In this document: positions 1 to 8,640 of the stretch, piece after piece | How the letters are laid out: each line of letters opens with the position of its first letter | Position numbering within the stretch: position 1 is the first letter of the stretch | Assembly (NCBI RefSeq): GCF_000384195.1 | Contig: NZ_KB913034.1 | Span: forward strand, 2,004,992-2,052,877 | Reading direction: 5' to 3' | DNA length: 47,886 bases | Source: Allobaculum stercoricanis DSM 13633 | GTDB lineage: Bacteria > Bacillota_I > Bacilli_A > Erysipelotrichales > Erysipelotrichaceae | Notes under the pieces: generated by a model | What the model saw: only the letters and a program-made list of their open reading frames with translations | Database searches by the model: none | Told to the model about the DNA's origin: nothing | Translations under genes and position numbers: made by a program

Positions 1-854
1 ATTAAGCGGCGCTGCTCGTCTTTTCTAACCATAGAAATGACCTTGTCATTAAAGTTTTTGATCAAATGAAAACGATCATACACAACCTGGATCCAAGGAC
101 ACTTTTCATGAAATGCCGAGTAGAAATAGGCATTCATATCACAGCTCACCGCTTTAACGTGGCGCATCCAGTTGTATCCTACATGGTTGATAAAATCATA
201 TACAATCTGTTTTTTCTTTCCAAAAGCGATCCATAGGATATGTCCTGTATCCAGATCGATAATATGAGTGGCATATTGATGATGGTTATGAAGTTTAAAT
301 TCATCAATGCCTAGATAACGAGAATACTCCATAGGTTTCTTGAGTTTGCGATGAGATCCATCTTCTGTCGTGTAGAGCTTTGAGAGACGATCTTTATCAA
401 TCGCTTTTACAGTATGTGGATCCACTCCACAGATCTGTGCGATCTTTTTAAGCGATAAATCGTGTCGTTCAAGATGATATACGATCTGTTTATAAAGATC
501 AGTGGTCATTCTGTGATTGGGGCATTCATAAGGGATCTGTTGCACATGGGTTTTATGGCATTTTGGACATTTGAATCGAGTAACCTTCACAAAAATTCTG
601 CAAGTTGAATTTCCCTTGGATTCATGCTTGAGTACTCGAGTGATTTGACCATGAACATGCATAGCTGTTTTGCAAGAAGGACAAACAGAATCTTCTGGAG
701 TAATGAATTGTTCACCATAAATATGATAAAAAAGTTGTCCGGAATCGCTGACGATTAGATCAGTTGTTTGATTGATGAATCCAGTCAGTGATTCAGGATA
801 AACAATAGCTCCAGGAATAGTTTGACTGATGGTCACAGAACAGTTAGTATGCAT
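1..854 (-). CDS. ISL3 family transposase, C-terminus cut off by window edge
   Basis: Reading leftward from an ATG at 854, preceded by AAGGAGATCTC, about 284 codons are open to the window edge. The product catalyses cut-and-paste movement of an insertion sequence. Two cysteine pairs near the N-terminus (CPSC and CPKC) form the ISL3-type zinc finger. A helix-turn-helix follows (DLSLKKIAQICGVDPHTVK), and the DDE nuclease core is marked by YLGIDEFK (first Asp) and VSCDMNAY (second Asp). The third catalytic residue lies beyond the window. The visible part shows no frameshift, so the gene may be intact. ISL3 proteins are usually about 400-430 residues. The family call is firm; activity cannot be judged. 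Confidence 0.9.
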   Translation of the reverse strand, partial: MHTNCSVTISQTIPGAIVYPESLTGFINQTTDLIVSDSGQLFYHIYGEQFITPEDSVCPSCKTAMHVHGQITRVLKHESKGNSTCRIFVKVTRFKCPKCHKTHVQQIPYECPNHRMTTDLYKQIVYHLERHDLSLKKIAQICGVDPHTVKAIDKDRLSKLYTTEDGSHRKLKKPMEYSRYLGIDEFKLHNHHQYATHIIDLDTGHILWIAFGKKKQIVYDFINHVGYNWMRHVKAVSCDMNAYFYSAFHEKCPWIQVVYDRFHLIKNFNDKVISMVRKDEQRRL

Positions 855-1074
855 ATGAGATCTCCTTAAGTTGTTTTGTGGTTATTACAATTTTAAAGAG
901 ATCTCTTTTCTTTTGTGAAAAAAGAGATTAATTTTTTTAATCCAAAAGACAAATCCCACACAGTTTTACTTAGAACCATAAAAATGTCGTTATGATTCGT
1001 GTTTGAATAGACAACGACGAATCATAACGACTGAATAAAATAATTAGATTTTTAGATTTGATTGATTTAAGAAG
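855..1074. other. Probable IS end and flanking DNA
   Basis: This stretch between the transposase start and the amidase stop holds a palindrome AAAGAGATCTCTTT at 895-908 and an AT-rich segment around 921-950 that reads TGTCTTTTGGATTA on the minus strand, resembling ISL3-family termini. The exact end and the 8-bp target duplication typical of the family cannot be set because the other end of the element is outside the window. Confidence 0.35.
986..1031 (-). terminator. 15-bp perfect stem, likely terminator of the amidase genes
   Basis: GTCGTTATGATTCGT (986-1000) is exactly complementary to ACGAATCATAACGAC (1017-1031) across a 16-base loop. It lies 44 bases beyond the minus-strand amidase stop, and on that strand the stem is followed by ATTTTTATGG. 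The T-run is short, so termination is plausible rather than certain. A role as an IS-associated repeat is the alternative. Confidence 0.55.
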
Positions 1075-2124
1075 CTAGGAAAGAGGTTGGGGCGTTTCTT
1101 CTGCTGGTGGGATTGGATCCTGTGCGGGTGGTTGTTCCGGATTTGTAGGTTGATTTACATCTTGATTGGGATCCGGATTGTTTGGTTGATTAGGATCTGT
1201 CTGGGAATTTGCAGCAGAATCTTGAGCAGAATTGGCGTCTTGCTCACTTTGTTTGGATGCCACAAGGCTACCAGCTTGGCTTTCGGCAGATGCCATACTG
1301 GAAGCAGATTGTGTTGTGCTTTCAGGTTTAGGTTTTTCATATTTTGGCGCGTCTGGATTTTCCATAACGAAATCGGAAATCGTTGCGGCAATTGTTTTAG
1401 CGACTTTATCTTGCTCAGATGAATTCGTTAAATGAGCGAGGTTTTCAGCATTAGACATATAACCAAGTTCAATTAAAGTGGAGTGAATTTCTGACATCGT
1501 AACGACTTGTAAAAGTTGGTTGTCCACGATGCTGTATTGTTGACACCATTGAATTTCTTGGAAGTTTTTACCCATTTTATTGGTTAAGTCTTTCATGACT
1601 TCATCTGTTGGGTTTACGAAGAAGACTGCCCCTTCAATACTTGGATCCGCATAAGAATTACAGTGGATCGAGAAGAAGTATTCAGCAGATTGCTTTGTTT
1701 GTTGTTCAAGACGATAGTTTAAATCGGAAAGTTCATCTGTTAACCAAGGAACGCTATCGTCAGTACGAATCATCTTAACGATGATATTCGGATTTAATTC
1801 ATTCAAGTAATCAGCAACTTTATTTGTGATCGACAGGTTGATGTCTTTTTCTAAAATGGTGTCATTGACGGTATTTCCCCCATCCATTCCTCCATGGCCA
1901 GCATCGAGTAGAATCGTAGTTTTCTTTCCTTTTTCAGGATAAGTCTTATAGACCAATCCTGTAGTTGGATCGACAGATGGAGTTCCGGTAGGTGTTGAGG
2001 AAGTGTAGTTTGAGTGATAAGTTCCAGCAAATATGGTGCTGTATAAAACCAAAGAGATCATACACAATCCCCCGATATAGAGGCTGATGTTCAGCTTTCT
2101 ATTTTTAGGTAAACGAAATTTCAC
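1075..2124 (-). CDS. N-acetylmuramoyl-L-alanine amidase (Amidase_3), membrane-anchored
   Basis: This is a zinc amidase that cuts the bond between MurNAc and the first peptide residue of peptidoglycan, acting outside the membrane. From the GTG at 2124 it is 349 residues: a basic N-terminus, one membrane anchor near residues 12-34, the catalytic domain from about 67 to 270, and a Pro/Gln/Asn-rich tail of about 75 residues. Zinc ligands are His77 (DAGHGG), Glu92 (LEKD) and His154 (SIHCNS); the catalytic glutamate is Glu219 (IELGYMSN). The GTG was chosen because AGGAGG sits six bases before it (2131-2136); an in-frame ATG at 2139 would place this site inside the gene. It lies 108 bases after a second amidase gene. 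Confidence 0.92.
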   Translation of the reverse strand: MKFRLPKNRKLNISLYIGGLCMISLVLYSTIFAGTYHSNYTSSTPTGTPSVDPTTGLVYKTYPEKGKKTTILLDAGHGGMDGGNTVNDTILEKDINLSITNKVADYLNELNPNIIVKMIRTDDSVPWLTDELSDLNYRLEQQTKQSAEYFFSIHCNSYADPSIEGAVFFVNPTDEVMKDLTNKMGKNFQEIQWCQQYSIVDNQLLQVVTMSEIHSTLIELGYMSNAENLAHLTNSSEQDKVAKTIAATISDFVMENPDAPKYEKPKPESTTQSASSMASAESQAGSLVASKQSEQDANSAQDSAANSQTDPNQPNNPDPNQDVNQPTNPEQPPAQDPIPPAEETPQPLS

Positions 2125-2232
2125 AACAATCCTCCTCATCAATATACGTAAAGTGTTTGGGTGATATAAAACGTTTTATTTCCTCAATATTAAACGAATG
2201 TTAAGGAAATTTGTTTCGCTATTTTGAATCAA

Positions 2233-3276
2233 TTAATAAGCAGAAGCATAAGGGTTCTCTAAAATATTGGCATTCAGAGATCCGGCAATAGCAGCAGCTG
2301 CTTTGTCTAAACTTTCTTCATTGTTCATCAATTGCAAGTCTTGGCTATCTTTTAAGGAACCGACTTCAACCATCAAGGCATGACAATTAGCCATAGAAAT
2401 GAGCTGTAAAGGATATTTATCGGTTGTCGTCATTGCGTTTAAGGATGACCAGCCTTGGTTTGTTAAGTTTTGAGCCATAACAGTCGCAAGTGCTTCAATT
2501 AAAGAATCATTGGCGTTGTAGTAGAAATGAACGCCAGCTTGATTGTCTTTGGCATGAGTATGTAAAGAAAGGAAATAGTCAGGTTGTGTAGCTTCTAATA
2601 CTTGGCGTCGCCAAACTAGATCTTCCCAACCGGTTGTATTGGAACCAGTAGTATCGTCTTCACGAACCATGACTACATTCAAATTTGGGTTTTGCAGTTG
2701 TAAGTGTTCTTTGACTTTTAAAGCCAGTTTTAATGTGACGTCTTTTTCGATTGTTCCATCGCTTGCTGCATCCCCTTGATCACTTCCCCCATGACCAGCA
2801 TCAATTAAAATTGTTTTAACGATCGCATCATCGCTTTTCGCAACGATCGGAAAACCATAATCATCAACGGGCTTGGATTCATTTTCTACAGATAGTGAAT
2901 CATTGGTCGCAGAATCTTCAGATGGATGATTTACAGAAGAATCTTCTTGCGTATTGGAATCAACAGGTGAATCTTGATCATTTGTTAAAGATTCGTTTAT
3001 AGAATTTGCAGAAGATGAATCTTCTACTTTTGCGGTTGTTTGATCATTGCATAAAGAAGAATTTGGATCTGCAGAGATTGGAGTGGTGCTTTGGACTAAT
3101 GGTTCACCATTAATCGCATAAGCAGTCGCAACCGTGTTTGTTTGCGTTGCATTGGACATGGTGATTGTTCGTTCAAAAAGACCTTTATATAAGCCAAAAG
3201 CAACAGCCGATAAGGCTAAAGCATAAAGTGTAGTTCGAACAGACATTCTCATTCGAACGTTTGGATCTGTTTTCAT
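2233..3276 (-). CDS. N-acetylmuramoyl-L-alanine amidase (Amidase_3), second tandem copy
   Basis: A 347-residue paralogue of the next gene, with the same fold but a different layout. It has a membrane anchor near residues 14-34, then a long linker rich in Ser, Asn, Asp and Glu (about 40-150), then the catalytic domain to the end, with no C-terminal tail. Zinc ligands His162 (DAGHGG), Glu177 (IEKD) and His239 (SLHTHA) and the catalytic Glu304 (MVEVGS) are all present. GGAGG lies before the ATG at 3276. The linker would let the enzyme reach across the wall. The two genes probably share a transcript. Confidence 0.9.
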   Translation of the reverse strand: MKTDPNVRMRMSVRTTLYALALSAVAFGLYKGLFERTITMSNATQTNTVATAYAINGEPLVQSTTPISADPNSSLCNDQTTAKVEDSSSANSINESLTNDQDSPVDSNTQEDSSVNHPSEDSATNDSLSVENESKPVDDYGFPIVAKSDDAIVKTILIDAGHGGSDQGDAASDGTIEKDVTLKLALKVKEHLQLQNPNLNVVMVREDDTTGSNTTGWEDLVWRRQVLEATQPDYFLSLHTHAKDNQAGVHFYYNANDSLIEALATVMAQNLTNQGWSSLNAMTTTDKYPLQLISMANCHALMVEVGSLKDSQDLQLMNNEESLDKAAAAIAGSLNANILENPYASAY

Positions 3277-3359
3277 ATATATTTACCTCCGAATGTGAAG
3301 CCGTCTGTTATTCTACCACGGGAAAAATCAGACTCAATCTTTCAATTTGGCAAGAGAAT

Positions 3360-3992
3360 TTATTCTGCTTCAAATAAGGCCGTGCCAATTCGTACTTGGT
3401 TACTGCCATGTTCGATGGCGAGTTCATAGTCGTGGCTCATGCCCATTGATAAAGTATCCATAGTCGGATAGAGTTGGCAAGCTTGATCATAAAGCGCTTT
3501 GGCTTGATCAAATTCTGATGCGATTAAATCTTGATCGTCCGTATTGGATGCGATCGTCATTAAGCCTTTTAAACGAAGATGTTCCATCTTAGCAATTTCG
3601 GCAAGTAAATCATCTAGTTCGGCGATCGGAAGACCGGTTTTATTTTCATCTTGTTGAGAAACTTTGATTTCAACTAAGATATCTTGAACCAAGCCATGCT
3701 TTGCGGCTTGTTTTTCAATTTCTTGGGCAAGCTTTAAAGAATCGACCGATTCGATCAAGGACACTTTCCCGATAATATATTTCACTTTGTTTGTTTGTAA
3801 GTGACCAATAATATGCCAATCGTAATCAGGATTGTATTTGGATAAAAATTCTTGAACTCGGTTTTCACCAAAGGTTCGAACACCGAGGGCATATAATTCA
3901 TCAACTTCTTGAGCAGTGTGTTTTTTTGTGACTGCAACGAGTTTGGCACGAGGATCTTGTAGACGTTGAGCAATGAGTTTTTGATTCATCAT
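3360..3992 (-). CDS. YggS/PLPBP family pyridoxal-phosphate homeostasis protein
   Basis: This cytoplasmic alanine-racemase-fold protein binds pyridoxal 5'-phosphate without a known reaction and is linked to vitamin B6 and amino-acid balance. The PLP lysine is Lys23 in AVTKKH. Other family signatures are FGENRVQEF, WHIIGHLQTNK, GLMTIA and the phosphate-binding SMGMSHDYELAIEHGSNQVRIG. At 210 residues it is slightly shorter than usual because its N-terminal helix is short. AGGAG precedes the ATG-ATG start. In many Firmicutes this gene sits beside sepF and divIVA; here it stands between amidase and SRAP genes. Confidence 0.93.
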   Translation of the reverse strand: MMNQKLIAQRLQDPRAKLVAVTKKHTAQEVDELYALGVRTFGENRVQEFLSKYNPDYDWHIIGHLQTNKVKYIIGKVSLIESVDSLKLAQEIEKQAAKHGLVQDILVEIKVSQQDENKTGLPIAELDDLLAEIAKMEHLRLKGLMTIASNTDDQDLIASEFDQAKALYDQACQLYPTMDTLSMGMSHDYELAIEHGSNQVRIGTALFEAE

Positions 3993-4102
3993 CGATTCTC
4001 CTTTCTTGTTCAGTTCAAAAGATAGGTAAAGGCATTTCTAACATCATAACGGTTTTACTTATATATAGAAAAGGAGAATTCAATTTAATCTCTTGAAATC
4101 CC

Positions 4103-4675
4103 TTAAAACAGAGAAATTTGTTGGAAAGCTTGATGCACGTTTAGCATAGGATTGTTTTGTTGGAGCAAATCAAAAATTTTAGACTCATCGCATAGCCATT
4201 GTTTTGCTTGTTGCGCATTGAAAATAACAGGCATGCGCGGATGAATCGATAAGACGGATTCATTAGCCTCTTGCGTAATAATCACAAATGAATTTTCAAT
4301 CACGAGAGCGGCAAGGTAAAACGGCTGATCTTGATCGAAAAAGACTTTTTGTTTAAACAAATCCCATTCATAAAAGCCGGAACAAATCACAACAGCTCGG
4401 TGATTTTGTAAAGCATGACGAAAAAGCGTTTTTTGCTTTAGCGTTTCGCTTCGCGCATTGATAATCAATTTCTTTTTACCTTGATATGGGTAGGGATAAC
4501 CAAATGAATAGAGGTTCGTTTCAAATTGTTGATGGAGATTGCGATCGATAACAATCGCTTGTTGACTTGGATAAATATCGCCAAATTCAAACTGTTCTTG
4601 TTTCCATTTTGGAGTGGATCCAAAAGCAGAAAGAAATGGAATGACATGATCTTGAACTAAAAAAGCACCGCACAT
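4103..4675 (-). CDS. SRAP domain protein (YedK/HMCES family)
   Basis: The protein covalently caps abasic sites in single-stranded DNA through Cys2, exposed after removal of Met1. The catalytic set is visible: MCG at the start, Asn73 (INARSE), Glu103 (GFYEW) and His145 (HPRMP). It has 190 residues, near the short end of the family. The start is fixed by the need for Cys2. It is divergently oriented from tmk and has no clear LexA box upstream, so an SOS link is not shown by the sequence. Confidence 0.93.
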   Translation of the reverse strand: MCGAFLVQDHVIPFLSAFGSTPKWKQEQFEFGDIYPSQQAIVIDRNLHQQFETNLYSFGYPYPYQGKKKLIINARSETLKQKTLFRHALQNHRAVVICSGFYEWDLFKQKVFFDQDQPFYLAALVIENSFVIITQEANESVLSIHPRMPVIFNAQQAKQWLCDESKIFDLLQQNNPMLNVHQAFQQISLF

Positions 4676-4760
4676 CTGTTTACTCCTTTGATTTCAGTTT
4701 AACATCCAGTAGGCAATTAATAGCGCATAGAGCTTGGATACAAAAGGGATCAGGAAATTG

Positions 4761-4766
4761 TATAAT
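4761..4766 (+). promoter_or_regulatory. Candidate -10 box for tmk
   Basis: A consensus TATAAT lies 42 bases before the tmk ATG. No good -35 box stands at 17 bases; TTGGAT occurs at 21. The assignment rests on the -10 only. Confidence 0.4.
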
Positions 4767-4807
4767 AGGAAAAGTCTAGGATGAAATTATATTAAAAAGG
4801 AGAAGCC

Positions 4808-5449
4808 ATGAATCAAACAAAAGGAATGTTAATCACATTTGAAGGAAATGATGGGGCCGGGAAAACAACCGCATTAGAGTCCGTTGCCGCTATTTTAAAA
4901 GAAAAAGGATATCCGATCGTGGTTTCTCGTGAACCTGGGGGATCTGTTTTAGCTGAAAAAATTAGAGAATTAATTTTGGATGTGAATAATGAAATGGATG
5001 CGAAAACAGAAGCTTATCTTTATGCCGCTAGCCGAAGAGAACATTTAGTCCAAACGATTCTACCGGCATTGCAGGAAGGTAAATTGATTTTATGTGATCG
5101 CTATTTAGATTCCTCTTTGGCTTATCAAGGGCATGGCCGCAAGTTAGGACAAAAAGAAATCGAACAACTGAACGATTTTGGTTTAGAAGGATTTCGTCCG
5201 GACTACACTTTATTCTTTTCATTAGATTTAGAAACAGAAAAAGAGAGAATGGAAATGCGTGGGGAAATGAATCGCCTCGATTTAGAATCTAGAGAATTCC
5301 ATCAGCGAGTTCGTGATGGATTTACTTGTTTGTGTCAACAAAATCCCCAACGTATTCATGTGATCGATGCTTCTCAAACGAAAGAAGAAGTTGCCCAAGC
5401 AACCCTTGCACAAGTCGAAGAACTGTGGAAAGGTCGATTCCATGATTGA
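4808..5449 (+). CDS. tmk: Thymidylate kinase
   Basis: This enzyme phosphorylates dTMP to dTDP using ATP, an essential step in dTTP supply. The 213-residue protein has the P-loop EGNDGAGKTT at residues 12-21, the DRY motif in CDRYLDSSLAYQG and the arginine-containing lid segment near residues 145-155. AAAAAGGAGAAGCC precedes the ATG. It overlaps the start of holB by 8 bases, so the two are translationally coupled, as in other Firmicutes where tmk and holB lie close together. Confidence 0.96.
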   Translation: MNQTKGMLITFEGNDGAGKTTALESVAAILKEKGYPIVVSREPGGSVLAEKIRELILDVNNEMDAKTEAYLYAASRREHLVQTILPALQEGKLILCDRYLDSSLAYQGHGRKLGQKEIEQLNDFGLEGFRPDYTLFFSLDLETEKERMEMRGEMNRLDLESREFHQRVRDGFTCLCQQNPQRIHVIDASQTKEEVAQATLAQVEELWKGRFHD

Positions 5450-6476
5450 TAAAAAGCGACTTCAAGAAGAACAACCTGTTGCTTGGCAAACGTTATCGCA
5501 TGCCCTCAAAACTCAAACACTCTCTCATGCTTATTTGTTTTATGGGCCACATAACCCGATTAAAAATCAAATGGCTTTATTACTCGCTCAATCGCGAGTT
5601 TGTCCAAATTGTGATGAAGATGGTTTTGCTTGCCAAGAATGTTCGGCTTGCCAACAAATCGCCCATGAACAAAACCCGGATTTCTATTGGTTACGCCCAA
5701 ATGGGTTGTATAGTGGAAAACCGCTTACCCGCAAACAAATTGAAGCAAAGTGGAAACAGAAAGACGAAGAAGTAGAACCAGTCGTTTCGTTATCTCAATT
5801 AAAAAGCTGGAGTATTGGCAAACAAGACATTTTAAATATTCAACAAGCCTTTCAAACCAATTCGATTGGGTATGTTAACCAGCAAACGTATATTATTGAA
5901 CAATACGACAAAGCAAATGCTTATGCCTCTAACTCGTTATTAAAATTTTTGGAAGAACCACGAGAAAACTTGATGGGGATCTTAGTTGTGGATGAATTAT
6001 CCAACGTGCTGCCCACGATCGTATCTAGATGTCAGCTCATTCCTTTTCGCATGGCCAGTATGGAATCACGCAAAGAGGAATTACGAGCTCTCATTGGCGA
6101 TGAAGAATTAGTCTCTGTTTTTGCGTATAGTGGCTATGACTTATTGTCTGCACAAAAACTCATGGAAGGAGAGGCTGCATTTGAAATTTTAGATGCGAGT
6201 GTTCAATACTGGAAAGAACGATCTAAACATATCGGAATCTATCATCTTCAAACCCAAGTGTTTTCAAAAAATGCCCAATTATCAAGAATGGGGATTGAAT
6301 TTTTCTTCCATTGCTTGTTGTATCATCTCGAAATGGAAAACAAACTTGACCTCATGCATTTAGATTTACGGATGATTTTATTAGAAGGACTAGATGCTTG
6401 TCGTTATCCACTTGATCCCGCTTTATTATTGGATCGAGTCTGCATGCAGATCAGAAAGCGGACGCTACAAGGATAA
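5442..6476 (+). CDS. holB: DNA polymerase III delta' subunit
   Basis: A clamp-loader subunit needed to load the sliding clamp during replication. The 344-residue protein starts at ATG 5442, inside the end of tmk, with GGAAAGG eight to nine bases upstream; the frame is open further upstream but that part is tmk read out of frame. Residues 45-65 carry clustered cysteines (CPNC, CQEC) of the zinc module. The Walker A region (GPHNPIKNQ) lacks the GKT triad, as expected for the non-hydrolysing delta' subunit. SNSLLKFLEEP and SRCQLIPF are typical clamp-loader motifs. Confidence 0.93.
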   Translation: MIDKKRLQEEQPVAWQTLSHALKTQTLSHAYLFYGPHNPIKNQMALLLAQSRVCPNCDEDGFACQECSACQQIAHEQNPDFYWLRPNGLYSGKPLTRKQIEAKWKQKDEEVEPVVSLSQLKSWSIGKQDILNIQQAFQTNSIGYVNQQTYIIEQYDKANAYASNSLLKFLEEPRENLMGILVVDELSNVLPTIVSRCQLIPFRMASMESRKEELRALIGDEELVSVFAYSGYDLLSAQKLMEGEAAFEILDASVQYWKERSKHIGIYHLQTQVFSKNAQLSRMGIEFFFHCLLYHLEMENKLDLMHLDLRMILLEGLDACRYPLDPALLLDRVCMQIRKRTLQG

Positions 6477-6498
6477 AATAAAAGAGAACTTTTGACTT

Positions 6499-6546
6499 TA
6501 AAGGTTTTGGTGAATGCTTAAGTCGTCTCATTCAAAACCTTTTTTG
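6499..6546 (+). terminator. Rho-independent terminator after holB
   Basis: AAAGGTTTTG-GT-GAATG pairs with CATTCAAAACCTTT (two-base bulge) and is followed by a run of six T. It begins about 23 bases after the holB stop and separates the tmk-holB transcript from ricT. Confidence 0.85.
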
Positions 6547-6780
6547 CGTTTTACTGCGTATTTTAAAGGAAGAATACCTTGATTTTGAAAAGGATTTGAT
6601 ACAATCAAAGCCGATACATTTGCTTGCCTAAATCGAAAGAAAAAGAAACAAGCAGATTGAAATCAGATTTTTTATAATAAAGAAGAAATGCCAACACTTG
6701 ATCGGCAAATGAAACAATAACAGAATGCATCATCAATAAGCGATGGTGAACTTCTGTTTCGATATATTAGGAGGATTGTC
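6547..6780 (+). promoter_or_regulatory. Promoter and leader region of ricT
   Basis: This gap holds a consensus TATAAT at 6674-6679 without a convincing -35 box. After it comes a leader of about 100 bases in which GCATCATC and GATGGTG (around 6724-6751) can form a weak stem. The ribosome site AGGAGG stands seven bases before the ATG. No small gene was seen. Confidence 0.4.
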
Positions 6781-7659
6781 ATGTCTAAACCTCAACCGGT
6801 AAAACAAAAACCAGAGAATACAAAACCATTTCCTTATATGGTTTACATCCAGTTTGATGGCTCCAAAAAAGCTTATTCATTTGGATGCTTTGAAGAATAC
6901 AAAACTGGTGATGCGATTGTCGTGGAGACTGTTCGAGGCCAAGAAATCGGTACCGTTTATGTTCCATCCTTGCCTTTTGATGAAACAAAAGTAAAAGGAG
7001 AAATCAAACCTGTTTTGCGTAAAGCAACAGAAAAAGATTTAAAACGGAAAGAAGAAAACAACCAAAAAACAATTGAAGCGATGGAGATCTGTCAAGAAAC
7101 GATCAATCGTCTGCAATTAGATATGCATTTGATTTCATGCGAATATACGCTTGATCGTTCCAAAATTATCTTCACTTATGTCAGTGATGATCGTGTGGAT
7201 TTCCGTGGTTTATTAAAAGAATTATCCAACTTGCTGCAAGGTCGCATTGAACTTCGCCAAGTCGGTCCACGTAATAAAGCAAAATTAGTCGGCGGAATTG
7301 GCATTTGTGGAATGGAATGTTGTTGCAGTCGCTTTTTGACCGACTTCGATACCGTGTCGATCAATATGGCGAAAAACCAATTGCTCGCCCTAAACATTTC
7401 AAAACTTTCAGGTCAGTGTGGGAAATTAAAATGTTGCCTACGCTTTGAAAACGACGACTATACGGTTTTGCGAAAAGATTTACCAAAACTGAATTCGCAA
7501 ATCGAATTTAATGGCAAGCATTATCGCATTAGCTCGATGAACGTTTTACAAAAACAGGCCAAACTTGAAAATAGAGAAGAAACATTGTTCGTTTCTTTTG
7601 ATGAATTATTCCCAGATCGAAAGGATATCCATGAATCGACAGAAGAGCTTCCAGAATGA
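6781..7659 (+). CDS. ricT: PSP1 domain protein RicT (YaaT)
   Basis: In Bacillus, RicT joins RicA and RicF in a complex carrying iron-sulfur clusters that directs RNase Y in mRNA maturation and affects sporulation, competence and biofilm control. The 292-residue protein shows the two cysteine-rich family signatures GGIGICGMECCCSRFL and LSGQCGKLKCCLRFE. The partners are not in this window. It sits between holB and rsmI as in Bacillus, but yabA, which normally follows, is missing. The rsmI start lies inside its last codons. Confidence 0.92.
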   Translation: MSKPQPVKQKPENTKPFPYMVYIQFDGSKKAYSFGCFEEYKTGDAIVVETVRGQEIGTVYVPSLPFDETKVKGEIKPVLRKATEKDLKRKEENNQKTIEAMEICQETINRLQLDMHLISCEYTLDRSKIIFTYVSDDRVDFRGLLKELSNLLQGRIELRQVGPRNKAKLVGGIGICGMECCCSRFLTDFDTVSINMAKNQLLALNISKLSGQCGKLKCCLRFENDDYTVLRKDLPKLNSQIEFNGKHYRISSMNVLQKQAKLENREETLFVSFDELFPDRKDIHESTEELPE

Positions 7660-8482
7660 GCAAGGTGCAGCACTATACCTCGTGCCAACCCCAATTGGTA
7701 ACCGTAATGAAATCTCCAAGCGTGTCTTGGATACATTGAATCTTGTGGATGTGATCGCATGTGAAGATACACGCAATTCGGGTCAGTTATTAAAAACGCT
7801 CGACATTCATAAACCGCTAATCGCCCATCACGAATACAACACCCAACAAAGTATTCCGGGAATTTTGAAATTGCTCGATCAAGGTAAAAAAATCGCAATC
7901 ATTTCCGACGCCGGTTATCCGTTAATTTCGGATCCGGGAAGCGGATTGGTGCAAGCTGTGATTGAACAAGATATTCCTGTGATTTCTTTATCTGGACCAA
8001 ACGCAGCCCTAAATGCCTTGGTTGCCTCGGGACTTTCTACCCAACATTATTTGTATTATGGATTTTTAGATGCAAAATCAACAAAACGCAAAAAAGAACT
8101 GTTTGCGCTCAAAGATTTTCCGTACACGATGATTTTCTATGAAGCACCTCATCGTATTGAAGCGACTTTAAGTGATGTGCTTGAAGTATTCGGAAATCGT
8201 AAAATCGTTTTAGCTCGCGAATTAACAAAAATCCATGAAGAATACATTCGCGGAACGGTTCAAGAAGTACTTGAAATTTGTGGAGAACTAAAAGGGGAAA
8301 TGGTTGTTGTCATAGAAGGCAATACCACAAGTGAAACCCAAAGTTTAGAAGAGATTGTCACAAAAGCGCTCGAACTTGTCCAAGAAGGAATGAAGCCAAA
8401 ACAAGCAGCAGGTCAAGCTTGTCAAAATAGTGCCTATTCCAAAAATGAAGTGTATCAAGAAATGTTAAAAGCAAAACAATAA
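7631..8482 (+). CDS. rsmI: 16S rRNA 2'-O-ribose C1402 methyltransferase RsmI
   Basis: This SAM-dependent enzyme methylates the 2'-OH of C1402 in the decoding centre of 16S rRNA. From ATG 7631 the protein has 283 residues, with AAAGGA seven bases upstream; the frame is open for 22 more codons but that part is ricT in another frame. Motifs are LYLVPTPIGN near the N-terminus, IACEDTRNS, SDAGYPLISDPG and FYEAPHR. It overlaps ricT by 29 bases, which suggests coupled translation. Confidence 0.94.
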   Translation: MNRQKSFQNEQGAALYLVPTPIGNRNEISKRVLDTLNLVDVIACEDTRNSGQLLKTLDIHKPLIAHHEYNTQQSIPGILKLLDQGKKIAIISDAGYPLISDPGSGLVQAVIEQDIPVISLSGPNAALNALVASGLSTQHYLYYGFLDAKSTKRKKELFALKDFPYTMIFYEAPHRIEATLSDVLEVFGNRKIVLARELTKIHEEYIRGTVQEVLEICGELKGEMVVVIEGNTTSETQSLEEIVTKALELVQEGMKPKQAAGQACQNSAYSKNEVYQEMLKAKQ

Positions 8483-8485
8483 ACA

Positions 8486-8530
8486 AAAGCCTCTATTTCC
8501 TTTTATGTAAGGTGGAATAGAGGCTTTTTT
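8486..8530 (+). terminator. Terminator after rsmI, usable in both directions
   Basis: AAAGCCTCTATTTCC pairs with GGAATAGAGGCTTT and is followed by T6. The minus strand also reads into a T-rich tail, so it could serve transcripts arriving from the opposite gene. Confidence 0.88.
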
Positions 8531-8640
8531 ACAGTTTGTTTAGGTGGAAATATTGAATATTTTGAAGAAAAAAGCCACCCAATGATGTCTGGCCAAATTC
8601 ATTTAGAGTCAATATTTCTTAAGTCAAAACGAATGAAATA

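Noticed and set aside
1087..1422. 111-codon frame on the plus strand opposite the amidase tail
   Set aside because: An antisense artefact of the repetitive Pro/Gln/Asn-rich tail, rich in Trp, Arg and Cys, without a ribosome site.
5367..5441. 25-codon upstream extension of holB
   Set aside because: It lies inside tmk in another frame; the ATG at 5442 has a ribosome site and the family-like start.
7565..7630. 22-codon upstream extension of rsmI
   Set aside because: It overlaps ricT out of frame; ATG 7631 has AAAGGA and begins close to the conserved LYLVPTPIGN.
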